A DNA stretch of 64,000 bases from Flavobacterium sp. ASV13 (GTDB lineage Bacteria; Bacteroidota; Bacteroidia; Flavobacteriales; Flavobacteriaceae). This document shows positions 6,594 to 14,557 of this stretch, piece after piece. Numbering within the stretch: the first letter of the stretch is position 1; each line of letters starts with the position of its first letter. The position numbers and the translations under genes were made by a program. Where the stretch lies: contig NZ_KN050752.1 in the NCBI RefSeq assembly GCF_000745775.1, positions 357,074 to 421,073 on the forward strand. The letters are read 5' to 3'. The notes under the pieces are model-generated. The model worked only from the letters and a program-made list of their open reading frames with translations, made no database searches and was not told where the DNA came from.

Positions 6594-6950
6594 TTAATTC
6601 ATGCCTACTCCATAAACATATTCGTCGAGTTCGATTTTAAATAGAGAACCTTCAACTAAGTCTTTTATCGATTTCAATTCGGTCATAGAAACTGCTAAAT
6701 CAATAGAATTGCAAGGCGTTTTTAATAAAAATTTATGGCAGGAATATTTCATTTCGCAAGCTTCACAACAAGCGTTTTCGATTATGCTATCTTCAATTAA
6801 ATCACAAAACTGATTTAGTTCTGATATTGTAAAATAAAAACCAGTTTCTTTAAAAACCAATTGTACTTTATCGATAATAGTTTGACTATTTTGTTTCCAG
6901 TAAAAAGCTATGCCAAAATTATTGTGGTAGATTTGTTCTATTTCTCTCAT
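6594..6950 (-). CDS. 118-aa protein of unknown function, Cys-rich paralog
   Basis: Paralog of the next gene (7100-7456). Both are exactly 118 aa and share the frame EQIY..N.FGI.FYWK, the FYF...ELN.F.DLIED block, the KFLLKTP segment and the C-terminal SIKDLV.GSLF...LNEY.YG.GMN motif. This copy has a cysteine cluster CCEAC...C (Cys61, 62, 65, 71) absent from the other, which could bind a metal. No signal peptide or membrane segment, so probably cytoplasmic. The family appears Bacteroidota-restricted (possibly DUF6686, from memory and unverified). Function unknown. Confidence 0.75.
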   Translation of the reverse strand: MREIEQIYHNNFGIAFYWKQNSQTIIDKVQLVFKETGFYFTISELNQFCDLIEDSIIENACCEACEMKYSCHKFLLKTPCNSIDLAVSMTELKSIKDLVEGSLFKIELDEYVYGVGMN

Positions 6951-7099
6951 CGTAAAACCTTTTATTTCAACAAATATAAATATTATTTATATTAATTCTA
7001 AATAAAAAATTTATAAAAGTTTGAAAAAATCTTTTCTCAGTTGGCACATTATAATACAGTAAAAGTTAAGATTCGTCTCTTTAGAAAGGTAGGAATGTT

Positions 7100-7456
7100 T
7101 TAGTTCATGCCAGAACCATAAATATATTCATTAAGATTAAGTCGAAATAATGAACCGTCAACCAAATCTTTAATGGAATTTAATTCAATTGGTGATATTT
7201 CTAAATCTATTGCAACATAGGGTGTTTTCAATAAAAATTTATCGAATGTGCGTTTTACACCACGCGTGTCATAATCATTATGATCTGTTACGCAGTCTTC
7301 AATTAAATCGTGAAATTCATTTAATTCCTGAACTGAAAAATAAAATCCCATTTGTTTAAAAAGCAATTGAATTTTATCTGATACAATTTCGTTGCCTTCT
7401 TTCCAATAAAATGAAATTCCAAAATCGTTGCGGTAAATCTGTTCGATGTCCTTCAT
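7100..7456 (-). CDS. 118-aa protein of unknown function, paralog without Cys cluster
   Basis: Tandem duplicate of the gene at 6594 on the same strand, 149 bp upstream of it, about half identical over the full length. In place of the cysteine cluster it has DHNDYDTRGVKRTFDKF, so any metal site has been lost here or gained in the partner. The separate leaders suggest each copy has its own promoter. No domain of known function recognised. Confidence 0.75.
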   Translation of the reverse strand: MKDIEQIYRNDFGISFYWKEGNEIVSDKIQLLFKQMGFYFSVQELNEFHDLIEDCVTDHNDYDTRGVKRTFDKFLLKTPYVAIDLEISPIELNSIKDLVDGSLFRLNLNEYIYGSGMN

Positions 7457-7631
7457 GGCAATTTTTTTTTGCGCTGCAAAGGTACATACTCATTATATTA
7501 ACACTTGACTAAGAAAAGCATAAAAAAATGCTAATAAATCTTATTAATAATTGATTTTTAATTGTTTGTGAAGAAGGATAAGAGTAGATAGCGAATTTTG
7601 TTGTTCTGAATAAAGTCTATAAAAGATCTCA

Positions 7632-8915
7632 TTATTCCTGATTATTATGCTCTTCCATATCTCTTTTTAGATCTAAATTTCTAAAAGTAGGAGATATAAA
7701 ACCGAAACCTAAAACGGTCAAAAGTGTAATGCTTCCTCCAAAAACAACAGATGTCACAGTTCCCATCAATTTAGCAGTTGCACCACTTTCAAAAGCACCT
7801 AATTCATTTGAAGATCCAACAAAAATTGAATTTACGGCACCAACGCGTCCGCGCATATGATCGGGAGTTTTAAGCTGTAAAATGGTTTGGCGAATTACTA
7901 CAGAAATTCCGTCAGCCAATCCGCTTAAGAATAAAGCAAAAACAGAAAGCCAGAAATAAGTAGAAAGACCAAATAAAATGATTGATAATCCAAAAACAAA
8001 AATGGCGATTAAAAGTTTTTTTCCCGCATTTTTATACAAAGGCACATAAGCAGAAACGAGCATGGTAATAAAAGATCCTACTGCAGGTGCTGCTCTTAAG
8101 ATACCAAAACCTTCAGCACCAACTTTTAAAATGTCCTGAGCAAAAATTGGCAATAACGCTACTGCGCCTCCAAAAAGTACAGCAATCATGTCAAGCGATA
8201 AAGCGCCTAAAACAACTTGGTTTTTGAATACAAAAGTTAAACCTTCCGTAAGACTGTCTTTTATCGATTCTCCAATCTTCGGATTTACGATTGGTTTTTT
8301 ACTGATTTGCGATAAGGCAACTAATGCAAGAAGCGAGAATCCGAAAACAAGACACATTGACCAGTGAACACCAATCCAGTTAATTGAAAATCCTGCCAAT
8401 GCTGGCCCCATAACGGCTCCAATTTGCCAAACTGAACTGCTCCACGTAGAAGCATTTGGATATACTTTTTTAGGTATAATCAGTGATTGAAGAGAGAAAG
8501 TAGTTGGACCTAAAAACGCTCTAACCAATCCGCCCAAAAAGACTAAAGCATAAATGGAATATAAAATAACAGTTTGAGATAAATCGCCAACAATTTTTGG
8601 CCAAGTCAATAAAAACAATCCAAAACTAATTACAGAAAATCCCAGAATACATTTTACCAATAATCCTTTCTTTTCACTTTGATCGACAATATGTCCGGCA
8701 AATAAAGCCATTCCAACAGCTGGAATTACTTCCATCAAACCAATAATTCCTAGTGAAAGCGGGTTTTTAGTTAAACTATAAACTTCCCATTCGATCACAA
8801 TAAACTGCATTGCCCAGGCAAAAACCATGCAGAAGCGCAGTAATAAATATACATTGAATTCTCTATAACGAAGCGCCTGATACGGATCTGGTTTACTTGA
8901 TTTAATTTCTTCCAT
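7632..8915 (-). CDS. MFS transporter, DHA3/EntS-like
   Basis: 427-aa major facilitator with about 12 hydrophobic segments. The N-terminal LRYREFNVYLLLRF and GLMEVIPAVGMALFAGHIVDQSEKK (motif A between TM2 and TM3) and the later DHMRGRVGAVNSIF block are typical of the DHA3 drug:proton antiporter group, which includes EntS-type siderophore exporters. The start overlaps the recJ stop by 14 bp, so translation is likely coupled to recJ. There is no siderophore gene nearby; the substrate is unknown. Confidence 0.85.
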   Translation of the reverse strand: MEEIKSSKPDPYQALRYREFNVYLLLRFCMVFAWAMQFIVIEWEVYSLTKNPLSLGIIGLMEVIPAVGMALFAGHIVDQSEKKGLLVKCILGFSVISFGLFLLTWPKIVGDLSQTVILYSIYALVFLGGLVRAFLGPTTFSLQSLIIPKKVYPNASTWSSSVWQIGAVMGPALAGFSINWIGVHWSMCLVFGFSLLALVALSQISKKPIVNPKIGESIKDSLTEGLTFVFKNQVVLGALSLDMIAVLFGGAVALLPIFAQDILKVGAEGFGILRAAPAVGSFITMLVSAYVPLYKNAGKKLLIAIFVFGLSIILFGLSTYFWLSVFALFLSGLADGISVVIRQTILQLKTPDHMRGRVGAVNSIFVGSSNELGAFESGATAKLMGTVTSVVFGGSITLLTVLGFGFISPTFRNLDLKRDMEEHNNQE

Positions 8916-10605
8916 TTGTTCTAATGTCTTTCAGCATAAGCTGTGTTGAAATTGTGCCGTTCCATTCATTTTCAGCAATTGTATACGCCAGCTGAAACGG
9001 GTTTTGATTTTTTGTAATATCTATTTTTTTTCCGAGTCCAAAGCCAATTGCGGCGATTCCATCGGAGTTGATTTGTTTTGCGAAGAGCCTTAAATGTTCG
9101 TCTTCTGAACCTAAAGTTTTAGCATAACCGGTATCTTTTACATCAGAAGTCATAAAAACCGGCGTCATATTTTGTGGGCCAAAAGGTTCGAATTGTTTTA
9201 ATATTCGAATCAATTTTGGCGTTATATCAGAGAAATCAATTTCTGCATCAATTTCAATTTCCGGAGTTCGCATTTCTGGTTGGATAGTTGCTGAAACTTG
9301 TTTTTCAAAAGCGTCTTTAAAAGTTTGATAATTTTCTGCTTTTAAAGTCATTCCGGCTGCATACATATGTCCTCCAAATTGTTCCAAATGTTCTGCGCAG
9401 GCATCTAATGCATTATAAACATCAAAACCTTTTACAGATCGGGCAGAAGCAGCATATTTGTCGCCACTTTTAGTAAAAACTAAAGTTGGACGATAATAGG
9501 TTTCGATTAATCTTGAAGCTACAATTCCAATTACGCCTTTGTGCCAGTCTTCCTGAAATACAACCGTAGAAAAACGTTCTTCTTCGTTGTTTTCTACAAT
9601 CTGTTGGAAAGCTTCTTTGGTGATTTTTTTGTCTAAATCTTTTCGGTCGGCATTGTATTGTTCGATTTCTGAAGCAAATTGTTGCGCTTGTTCCAAATCA
9701 AATTCGGTTAAAAGCTCAACAGCATGATTTCCGTGTTTGATTCTTCCGGCCGCATTTATTCGCGGCGAAATAATAAAAACAACATCTGTAATGTCTAAAA
9801 CTTTCTTTTTAACCTGATGAACCAGAGCTTTTATTCCCGGTCTTGGTTCACTATTAATGACTTTTAAACCGAAATAAGCTAAAACACGATTTTCTCCCGT
9901 AATCGGAACAATATCGGCAGCAATCGCCGTTGCAACCAAATCCAGATAGGAAACAAGATCTTCTACGGTTTCATTTCGATTTTGACCTAAAGCCTGAATC
10001 AATTTAAAACCAACTCCACAACCGCATAATTCATCATAAGGGTAGGAGCAGTCTTCTCTTTTTGGATCTAAAACGGCAACAGCATCTGGAAGCGTTTCTC
10101 CTGGCCTGTGGTGATCACAAATAATAAAATCGATGTTTTTTGCTTTCGCGTAGGCGATATGATCGATTGATTTGATTCCACAATCGAGTGCAATAATTAA
10201 GGAAATTCCATTATCATCGGCGTAATCAATTCCTTTATATGAGATTCCGTAACCTTCATCGTAACGATCGGGAATATAAGTTGCAATATTTGGATAATGT
10301 GATTTTAAGTACGAAGAAACCAAAGAAACTGCGGTTGTTCCGTCGACATCATAATCGCCAAAAACCAGAATATTTTCGTGGTTTTCAATTGCCGATTCGA
10401 TTCGGGAAACCGCTTTGTCCATATCTTTCATTAAATACGGATCATGAAGATGTTCTAATGAAGGACGAAAGAAATTTTTAGCATCTTCAAAAGTTTCAAT
10501 GCCACGCTGAATCAAAAGTGTTGCTACAAAATCTTCTACATTTAAAGCTTGTGCCAAATGTTTGATTTTATCTTCAGAAGGTTTTGGTTTTAATGTCCAA
10601 CGCAT
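8902..10605 (-). CDS. recJ: Single-stranded-DNA-specific exonuclease RecJ
   Basis: 567-aa DHH-family 5'-3' exonuclease of RecFOR repair, mismatch repair and base excision repair. DHH motifs are intact: FGDYDVDGT (82-90), ALDCG (139-143), CDHHRPG (163-169), then the ISPRINAAGR block. The DHHA1 domain contains GGHMYAAGMT. The C-terminal OB-fold region is present (FEPFGPQNMTPVF). The length is normal for RecJ. The MFS gene downstream overlaps by 14 bp. A 7-nt array lies just upstream of the start. Confidence 0.95.
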   Translation of the reverse strand: MRWTLKPKPSEDKIKHLAQALNVEDFVATLLIQRGIETFEDAKNFFRPSLEHLHDPYLMKDMDKAVSRIESAIENHENILVFGDYDVDGTTAVSLVSSYLKSHYPNIATYIPDRYDEGYGISYKGIDYADDNGISLIIALDCGIKSIDHIAYAKAKNIDFIICDHHRPGETLPDAVAVLDPKREDCSYPYDELCGCGVGFKLIQALGQNRNETVEDLVSYLDLVATAIAADIVPITGENRVLAYFGLKVINSEPRPGIKALVHQVKKKVLDITDVVFIISPRINAAGRIKHGNHAVELLTEFDLEQAQQFASEIEQYNADRKDLDKKITKEAFQQIVENNEEERFSTVVFQEDWHKGVIGIVASRLIETYYRPTLVFTKSGDKYAASARSVKGFDVYNALDACAEHLEQFGGHMYAAGMTLKAENYQTFKDAFEKQVSATIQPEMRTPEIEIDAEIDFSDITPKLIRILKQFEPFGPQNMTPVFMTSDVKDTGYAKTLGSEDEHLRLFAKQINSDGIAAIGFGLGKKIDITKNQNPFQLAYTIAENEWNGTISTQLMLKDIRTNGRN

Positions 10606-10615
10606 TTTTTAATTG

Positions 10616-10643
10616 TAGATTTTAGATCTTAGATTTTAGATTG
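10616..10643. repeat. 7-nt period array (TAGATTT type)
   Basis: Four units in exact 7-nt register: TAGATTT, TAGATCT, TAGATTT, TAGATTG. It lies 10 bp upstream of the recJ start. Confidence 0.75.
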
Positions 10644-10685
10644 AAGAAATCGAAAATCGTTTAATCTGGATAGGTAATTTTTTTT

Positions 10686-10752
10686 GCCACTCCCGATAGC
10701 TATCGGGATAAATGATTTAAAAGGATTTTTTAATCTGTTTTAATCTATGGCA
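10686..10752. repeat. GCCAC...GGCA inverted repeat interrupted by a TCCCGAT palindrome
   Basis: TTGCCAC at the left and AATCTATGGCA at the right, with AAAAGGATT inside, mark a GCCACAGATT-family element. Its left arm is interrupted after GCCAC by the 18-bp palindrome at 10691-10708. Confidence 0.65.
10691..10708. repeat. 18-bp palindrome TCCCGATAGCTATCGGGA
   Basis: Perfect palindrome with the same outer arms as the copies inside the broken tRNAs (2232, 2261, 2713) but centre AGCT. Confidence 0.85.
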
Positions 10753-10766
10753 GAATATATTTTGTA

Positions 10767-11111
10767 TTATTTAGCTTCTAAAGCATTTCCTTCAAACTTA
10801 ATTCCATCCCAACCTAAGTTGATAAAATTTCGAATGTTTTGGTGATTTGTTCCGTTTGGATCTCCTAAAACTTCTTCAAAATAAAAAGCGCCAAAACATG
10901 CTAAAGTTTCTTCTTTGCTTAAGTTTTGCAATTTTGCGAAAGAAAATAATTTACAGGAACCTGAATTTTCCCCGGCTGCGTTATGCTGTGTTCCGTTTTG
11001 AAAAGCAGTTGGAGTAAAAATGTAATTTTCTTCGATTACTGCAATAGTTTCAGGAAATGTGATTTGTGATGGAGTTTGTTTTACTTTTTCTAAAAAGGCT
11101 TGAATGCTCAT
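10767..11111 (-). CDS. HopJ-family protein
   Basis: 114-aa cytoplasmic protein matching the small HopJ family. It has an N-terminal helix (LEKVKQTPSQITFPETIAVIEENYIFTP region), the TAFQNGTQHNAAGENSGSCKLFSFA block, then ETLACFGAFYFEEVLGDPNGTNHQNIRNFI. The family name comes from a Pseudomonas type III effector. Relatives are widespread in bacteria without type III secretion, and no secretion gene is near, so a housekeeping role is more likely. Inverted repeats flank it on both sides. Confidence 0.8.
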   Translation of the reverse strand: MSIQAFLEKVKQTPSQITFPETIAVIEENYIFTPTAFQNGTQHNAAGENSGSCKLFSFAKLQNLSKEETLACFGAFYFEEVLGDPNGTNHQNIRNFINLGWDGIKFEGNALEAK

Positions 11112-11131
11112 GATTATAGTTTGATTTTTTT

Positions 11132-11200
11132 GCCACAGATTAAAAGGATTAAAAAGGATTTTTATTTAAATAATCTGTGAAAATCTTTTTAATCTGTGGC
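11132..11200. repeat. Intergenic inverted repeat, GCCACAGATT family
   Basis: GCCACAGATTAAAAGGATT at the left and AATCTGTGGC at the right, with an internal AAAAGGATT/AATCTTTTT arm. Same family as 3677-3739. Confidence 0.75.
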
Positions 11201-11212
11201 TGAAATGATTAT

Positions 11213-11932
11213 TTATTCTTCTTCGTCCTTAGAATATTTACTTTTCTTAGCTTCTTTTTCTATTGTTTTTCCGGCAACGACAACGACAATTTCGCCACGC
11301 GGTGCGGTTTTTTCAAAATGCGCCAAAACTTCTTTTGCAGTTCCGCGGACATTTTCTTCGTGCATTTTTGATAATTCTCTCGAAACACAAACTTGTCTGT
11401 CTTCTCCAAAATACTGCACAAATTCAGCTAAAGTCTTAACGAGTTTATGCGGAGAAACGTATAAAATCATCGTTCGGGTTTCTTCGGCTAAAGCCAAAAA
11501 TCGAGTCTGGCGTCCTTTTTTATCAGGAAGAAAACCTTCAAAAACGAATTTGTCATTTGGAAGTCCGCTGTTGACTAAAGCAGGAACAAAAGCCGTTGCG
11601 CCAGGAAGACATTCTACTTCGATTTTATTTTCGACACAGGCGCGAGTTAAAAGAAATCCCGGATCTGAAATTGCCGGAGTTCCAGCGTCTGAAATTAAAG
11701 CGATGGTTTCGCCAGCTTTCAAACGGGCAATTAAATTTTCGGTGGTTTTGTGCTCGTTATGCATGTGATGGCTGTGCATGTGCGTGCCAATTTCAAAATG
11801 CTTTAGGAGTTTTCCGCTTGTGCGAGTATCTTCGGCCAAAATCAAATCGACTTCTTTCAAAACCCGAATGGCTCTGAAAGTCATGTCTTCAAGATTGCCA
11901 ATTGGCGTTGGAACGATATATAATTTTGACAT
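11213..11932 (-). CDS. rsmI: 16S rRNA (cytidine1402-2'-O)-methyltransferase RsmI
   Basis: 239-aa SAM-dependent tetrapyrrole-methylase-fold enzyme that 2'-O-methylates C1402 in the ribosomal P site. Diagnostic blocks: YIVPTPIGNLEDMTFRAI at the N-terminus, LAEDTR near residue 33, the SAM loop ISDAGTPAISDPG near 80-92, LPGATAFVPALVNSGLP, and FEGFLPDKKGRQTR. The C-terminal KAPRGEIVVVV-like block (TAPRGEIVVVVAG) is also present. The His-rich stretch THMHSHHMHNEH (residues 51-62) is unusual in composition, but the surrounding fold is intact. Confidence 0.94.
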   Translation of the reverse strand: MSKLYIVPTPIGNLEDMTFRAIRVLKEVDLILAEDTRTSGKLLKHFEIGTHMHSHHMHNEHKTTENLIARLKAGETIALISDAGTPAISDPGFLLTRACVENKIEVECLPGATAFVPALVNSGLPNDKFVFEGFLPDKKGRQTRFLALAEETRTMILYVSPHKLVKTLAEFVQYFGEDRQVCVSRELSKMHEENVRGTAKEVLAHFEKTAPRGEIVVVVAGKTIEKEAKKSKYSKDEEE

Positions 11933-11944
11933 ATTTTTTTATTC

Positions 11945-11972
11945 GTGAAATGTAAAATGTGAGATGTGAAAA
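11945..11972. repeat. 7-nt period array (GTGAAAT type)
   Basis: GTGAAAT, GTAAAAT, GTGAGAT, GTGAAAA in exact 7-nt register. It fills the gap between the acidic-protein stop and the rsmI start. Confidence 0.7.
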
Positions 11973-11975
11973 GTG

Positions 11976-13010
11976 TTATGCGAATTTCTTCTCGATGATT
12001 CCCAGAAAACGTTCTGCGTAATCGTCTTTTCCTTCCCAGTTATTATAATCTGGTTTTACCATGTTTTCAATAAATTCCTGTGCTTCGCTATAAGTGTCAA
12101 AAGTCAGTAATTGATTTAACACACGGCTGTAATCTTCGGTACTGTTTCCAAAAAGATTTTTGGTAAACGCAATTCGGTCGTTTAGATCAATGTGGAAACC
12201 TTTTGCCAGTTTTTCATTTAAAGTTGTTGCTTTTGGTTCTGATTTAGTTTCTAAAACGGCAGTTTCAACAACTTTCTTTTCTGCAAAATCAAATGTCGGA
12301 GTCGGTGTTGGAGAAACGGCTTCAAAACTGTCTACTTTTACAAACTGTGCATCAGCATAATTGATTCCGAAATCTTCGAACGCAATTGGAGCTGAAGTTG
12401 TTTTTGATGAACTTTCTACTTTTGGTTCTTCTATTTCTGATGGTTTCTCTAATTCAAAAGCGGGCTTAAAATCCGGAATTGGGTTTAAATCGTTGACTGT
12501 TTTAAATGAAAGATCATTTGCTTCGATTGTTTTTTTAGCTTCAGAAACAGCTGCTTGGATTTTCTCAATAATTGGATCTTTAGCACTTTCTGCAGTTTCA
12601 GTTTCTTTGATTGCTTCAGTTTCTTCTACTTTTTCAACAATAGGTTCTTCAATAGATTCCTGAGTATCTTCTTCAATTGGCTCTTGAGTAGTTTCTTCTG
12701 GAATTTCGGCAATTATTTCTTCAACAATTGCTGGTTCAGGAGTTTCTTCAATTGCAATTGGAGTTTCAATTATAGCTTCTACTGGTGCTTTTTCTTCTTT
12801 TTCGAAAATAGTTTCGATTTCAGAACTGATTTCACTGTGACTGATTGTAGGTTTTACTTCGTCGAAATTTTCATCGACAAATTTTAAAATAGCTAATTTC
12901 TCATATAATTTCTGTGTTTCAAGGTACAATTGATTGATATCGGATTTGTTTTTAAGTTTTAAAATTCGATGTGCAATGCTGATTAAATCGGCTTCCAATT
13001 TTTTTTTCAT
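11976..13010 (-). CDS. 344-aa acidic low-complexity protein
   Basis: No signal peptide. It has three parts. An N-terminal helical domain (1-50, LEADLISIAHRILKLKNKSDINQLYLETQKLYEKLAILKF region) is followed by a long Glu/Pro/Thr-rich linker (about 55-250) built of imperfect IEE/ETPE/EEI repeats. A conserved-looking C-terminal domain comes last (about 260-344, LAKGFHIDLNDRIAFTKNLFGNSTEDYSRVLNQL and WEGKDDYAERFLGIIEKKF). The layout suggests two folded ends joined by a disordered tether. It lies upstream of rsmI and divergent from tdk. Function unknown; a Bacteroidota-specific family seems likely. Confidence 0.75.
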   Translation of the reverse strand: MKKKLEADLISIAHRILKLKNKSDINQLYLETQKLYEKLAILKFVDENFDEVKPTISHSEISSEIETIFEKEEKAPVEAIIETPIAIEETPEPAIVEEIIAEIPEETTQEPIEEDTQESIEEPIVEKVEETEAIKETETAESAKDPIIEKIQAAVSEAKKTIEANDLSFKTVNDLNPIPDFKPAFELEKPSEIEEPKVESSSKTTSAPIAFEDFGINYADAQFVKVDSFEAVSPTPTPTFDFAEKKVVETAVLETKSEPKATTLNEKLAKGFHIDLNDRIAFTKNLFGNSTEDYSRVLNQLLTFDTYSEAQEFIENMVKPDYNNWEGKDDYAERFLGIIEKKFA

Positions 13011-13147
13011 AACTGTTGAAATTATAGTGAATAAGGTATTTTAGTGTATTTGATGTCTGAATGTCTTTAATCTTGAAGAAATTCAAAAGATAATTTTTTA
13101 TTTCTGTTAATAAGCAATTCCAAATCTCCGATTTGATAAAAATTTTC

Positions 13148-13155
13148 TACTTTTG
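13148..13155 (+). promoter_or_regulatory. tdk -7 box TACTTTTG
   Basis: Exact TAnnTTTG match. It overlaps the upstream TTG of the long frame and so favours the ATG at 13246 as the tdk start. Confidence 0.5.
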
Positions 13156-13245
13156 AAAAAATGTAAAACAGCACATTTTTACGTCGATTTATTACCAGTA
13201 CAAAGTAATAAAAACTATTCATTTTTAAAGGCAGAAAAATACAAA

Positions 13246-13836
13246 ATGTTTCTCGAAAATACAGTAAATCACAAAGAACAATTTGGTTGGATTGAAGTTA
13301 TTTGTGGATCAATGTTTTCGGGTAAAACCGAGGAATTAATCCGCAGATTAAAACGCGCGCAATTTGCCAAACAAAGAGTCGAAATTTTCAAACCCGCTAT
13401 CGATACCCGTTATCATGACGAAATGGTAGTGTCTCACGATGCTAATGAAATTCGTTCTACACCGGTTCCGGCGGCAGCTAATATTTTGATTTTAGCGCAA
13501 GGTTGCGACGTTATTGGAATTGACGAAGCACAGTTTTTTGATGATGAAATTGTTACAGTTTGCAATGATTTAGCCAATCAGGGAATTCGTGTAATTGTTG
13601 CCGGTCTTGATATGGATTTTAAAGGAAATCCTTTCGGACCAATGCCGGCACTTATGGCAACAGCCGAATATGTTACCAAAGTTCACGCTGTTTGTACCAG
13701 AACAGGAAATCTTGCTAATTATAGTTTCAGAAAAACAGATAATGATAAATTAGTAATGCTCGGAGAAACGGAAGAATATGAGCCGCTTAGCCGTGCTGCG
13801 TATTTTAATGCCATGAAGAAAATTCAGGAAAAATAG
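13246..13836 (+). CDS. tdk: Thymidine kinase
   Basis: 196-aa type II thymidine kinase of pyrimidine salvage (thymidine to dTMP). The P-loop is CGSMFSGKTEELI near residues 18-30, the Walker B-like Asp is in GIDEAQFFDD, and the lasso region and VTKVHAVCTRTGN zinc-region block follow. One of the zinc Cys pairs seems reduced (Cys in HAVC only), as in some Bacteroidota enzymes. The frame is open to a TTG at 13153, but that would overlap the -7 box, and the added 31 residues have no family counterpart; I chose ATG 13246. It is followed 28 bp later by a small anchored protein. Confidence 0.92.
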   Translation: MFLENTVNHKEQFGWIEVICGSMFSGKTEELIRRLKRAQFAKQRVEIFKPAIDTRYHDEMVVSHDANEIRSTPVPAAANILILAQGCDVIGIDEAQFFDDEIVTVCNDLANQGIRVIVAGLDMDFKGNPFGPMPALMATAEYVTKVHAVCTRTGNLANYSFRKTDNDKLVMLGETEEYEPLSRAAYFNAMKKIQEK

Positions 13837-13864
13837 GTTTCAAATTTTATTTAAAATTTAAATT

Positions 13865-14302
13865 ATGCAGGATAAACAAAACCGTAAAAAACAAAATATT
13901 TTATTATTAGCTGTTATTGGAATTGCGGGTGTTTTGGCTGTTTTTTTTCAGTTTTATCTTTCTGAAAGCAAAGATGAGGTGAATTCAGAAATTGTTGAAT
14001 TAGTTGCGAAATACAATAAAAATTGCCCATTAAATATTCAGGAAGGAATTCGGTTGGATAGTGTGAGTTTGCACGAAAAGCAAGTTGTTCAATACAATTT
14101 GACCTTGATAAATGTTGAGAAAACAACTGCAGAGACTGATGTTATAAAAAAAGAAATTGAAAAAAGTCTCTTAAGCACAGCCAAAGCAAATCCCGGACTT
14201 CAGGTTTTTAGAGATAATGATTATACTTTGATTTATAGTTACAGTGATAAAAAGAAAGTGTTTTTGTTTACGGTGAAAATATTGCCGGATCAATATAAAT
14301 AA
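13865..14302 (+). CDS. 145-aa membrane-anchored protein of unknown function
   Basis: Basic N-terminus (MQDKQNRKKQN) and one transmembrane helix at about residues 11-30, followed by a roughly 115-residue soluble domain presumed periplasmic. The soluble part has an alternating strand/helix look (CPLNIQEGIRLDSVSL, VVQYNLTLI, YTLIYSYSDKKKVFLFTVKI). It lies 28 bp after tdk on the same strand and before a strong hairpin, so it is probably the last gene of that unit. Family not recognised. Confidence 0.7.
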   Translation: MQDKQNRKKQNILLLAVIGIAGVLAVFFQFYLSESKDEVNSEIVELVAKYNKNCPLNIQEGIRLDSVSLHEKQVVQYNLTLINVEKTTAETDVIKKEIEKSLLSTAKANPGLQVFRDNDYTLIYSYSDKKKVFLFTVKILPDQYK

Positions 14303-14322
14303 GCTTGAAAAACATAAAAATA

Positions 14323-14353
14323 AAACCCGACAGATTTTAAATTTGTCGGGTTT
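14323..14353 (+). terminator. Hairpin terminator
   Basis: AAACCCGACA pairs with TTGTCGGGTTT, followed by a T-rich tail. Confidence 0.75.
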
Positions 14354-14373
14354 GTTGTTTTATATCCTTTGTT

Positions 14374-14478
14374 TAAACTGGACTGAAGTCCAGCTCTACA
14401 AAATAATTCGTTCCTTCGGAACTGAGAAAGAGCCTTCGGCTCGATTCATATTGTAGGGCTGGACTTCAGTCCAGTTTA
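14374..14478. repeat. REP-like compound hairpin element
   Basis: Two 28-nt outer arms (14374-14401 and 14451-14478) are inverted copies with one mismatch. Each arm itself holds a hairpin (CTGGACT...AGTCCAG). Between them are two more small hairpins, GTTCC-TTC-GGAAC and GAGCC-TTC-GGCTC. It resembles paired REP/BIME elements. Confidence 0.75.
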
Positions 14479-14500
14479 ATGATGAGAATAAGAAAGAAAT

Positions 14501-14538
14501 AAAAACCCCGACAAGCTTTTTGGTCTGTCGGGGTTTTT
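14501..14538. terminator. Strong bidirectional terminator after rpoN
   Basis: AAAAACCCCGACA and TGTCGGGGTTTTT form a 13-bp stem with T-runs on both sides. Confidence 0.85.
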
Positions 14539-14557
14539 ATTTTGTAGAAGTTAAGTT

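Noticed and set aside
10767..11111. Type III effector (HopJ)
   Set aside because: The name is historical; no type III secretion genes and the family is widespread in free-living bacteria.
11196..11768. 190-codon plus-strand frame opposite rsmI
   Set aside because: Antisense to a well-supported gene with all RsmI motifs; its own translation is low-complexity.
12361..12887. Plus-strand frames opposite the acidic protein
   Set aside because: Produced by the Glu/Ile repeat composition of the minus-strand gene.
13153..13245. N-terminal extension of thymidine kinase from TTG
   Set aside because: The TTG lies inside the -7 box and the extra 31 residues do not fit the family.
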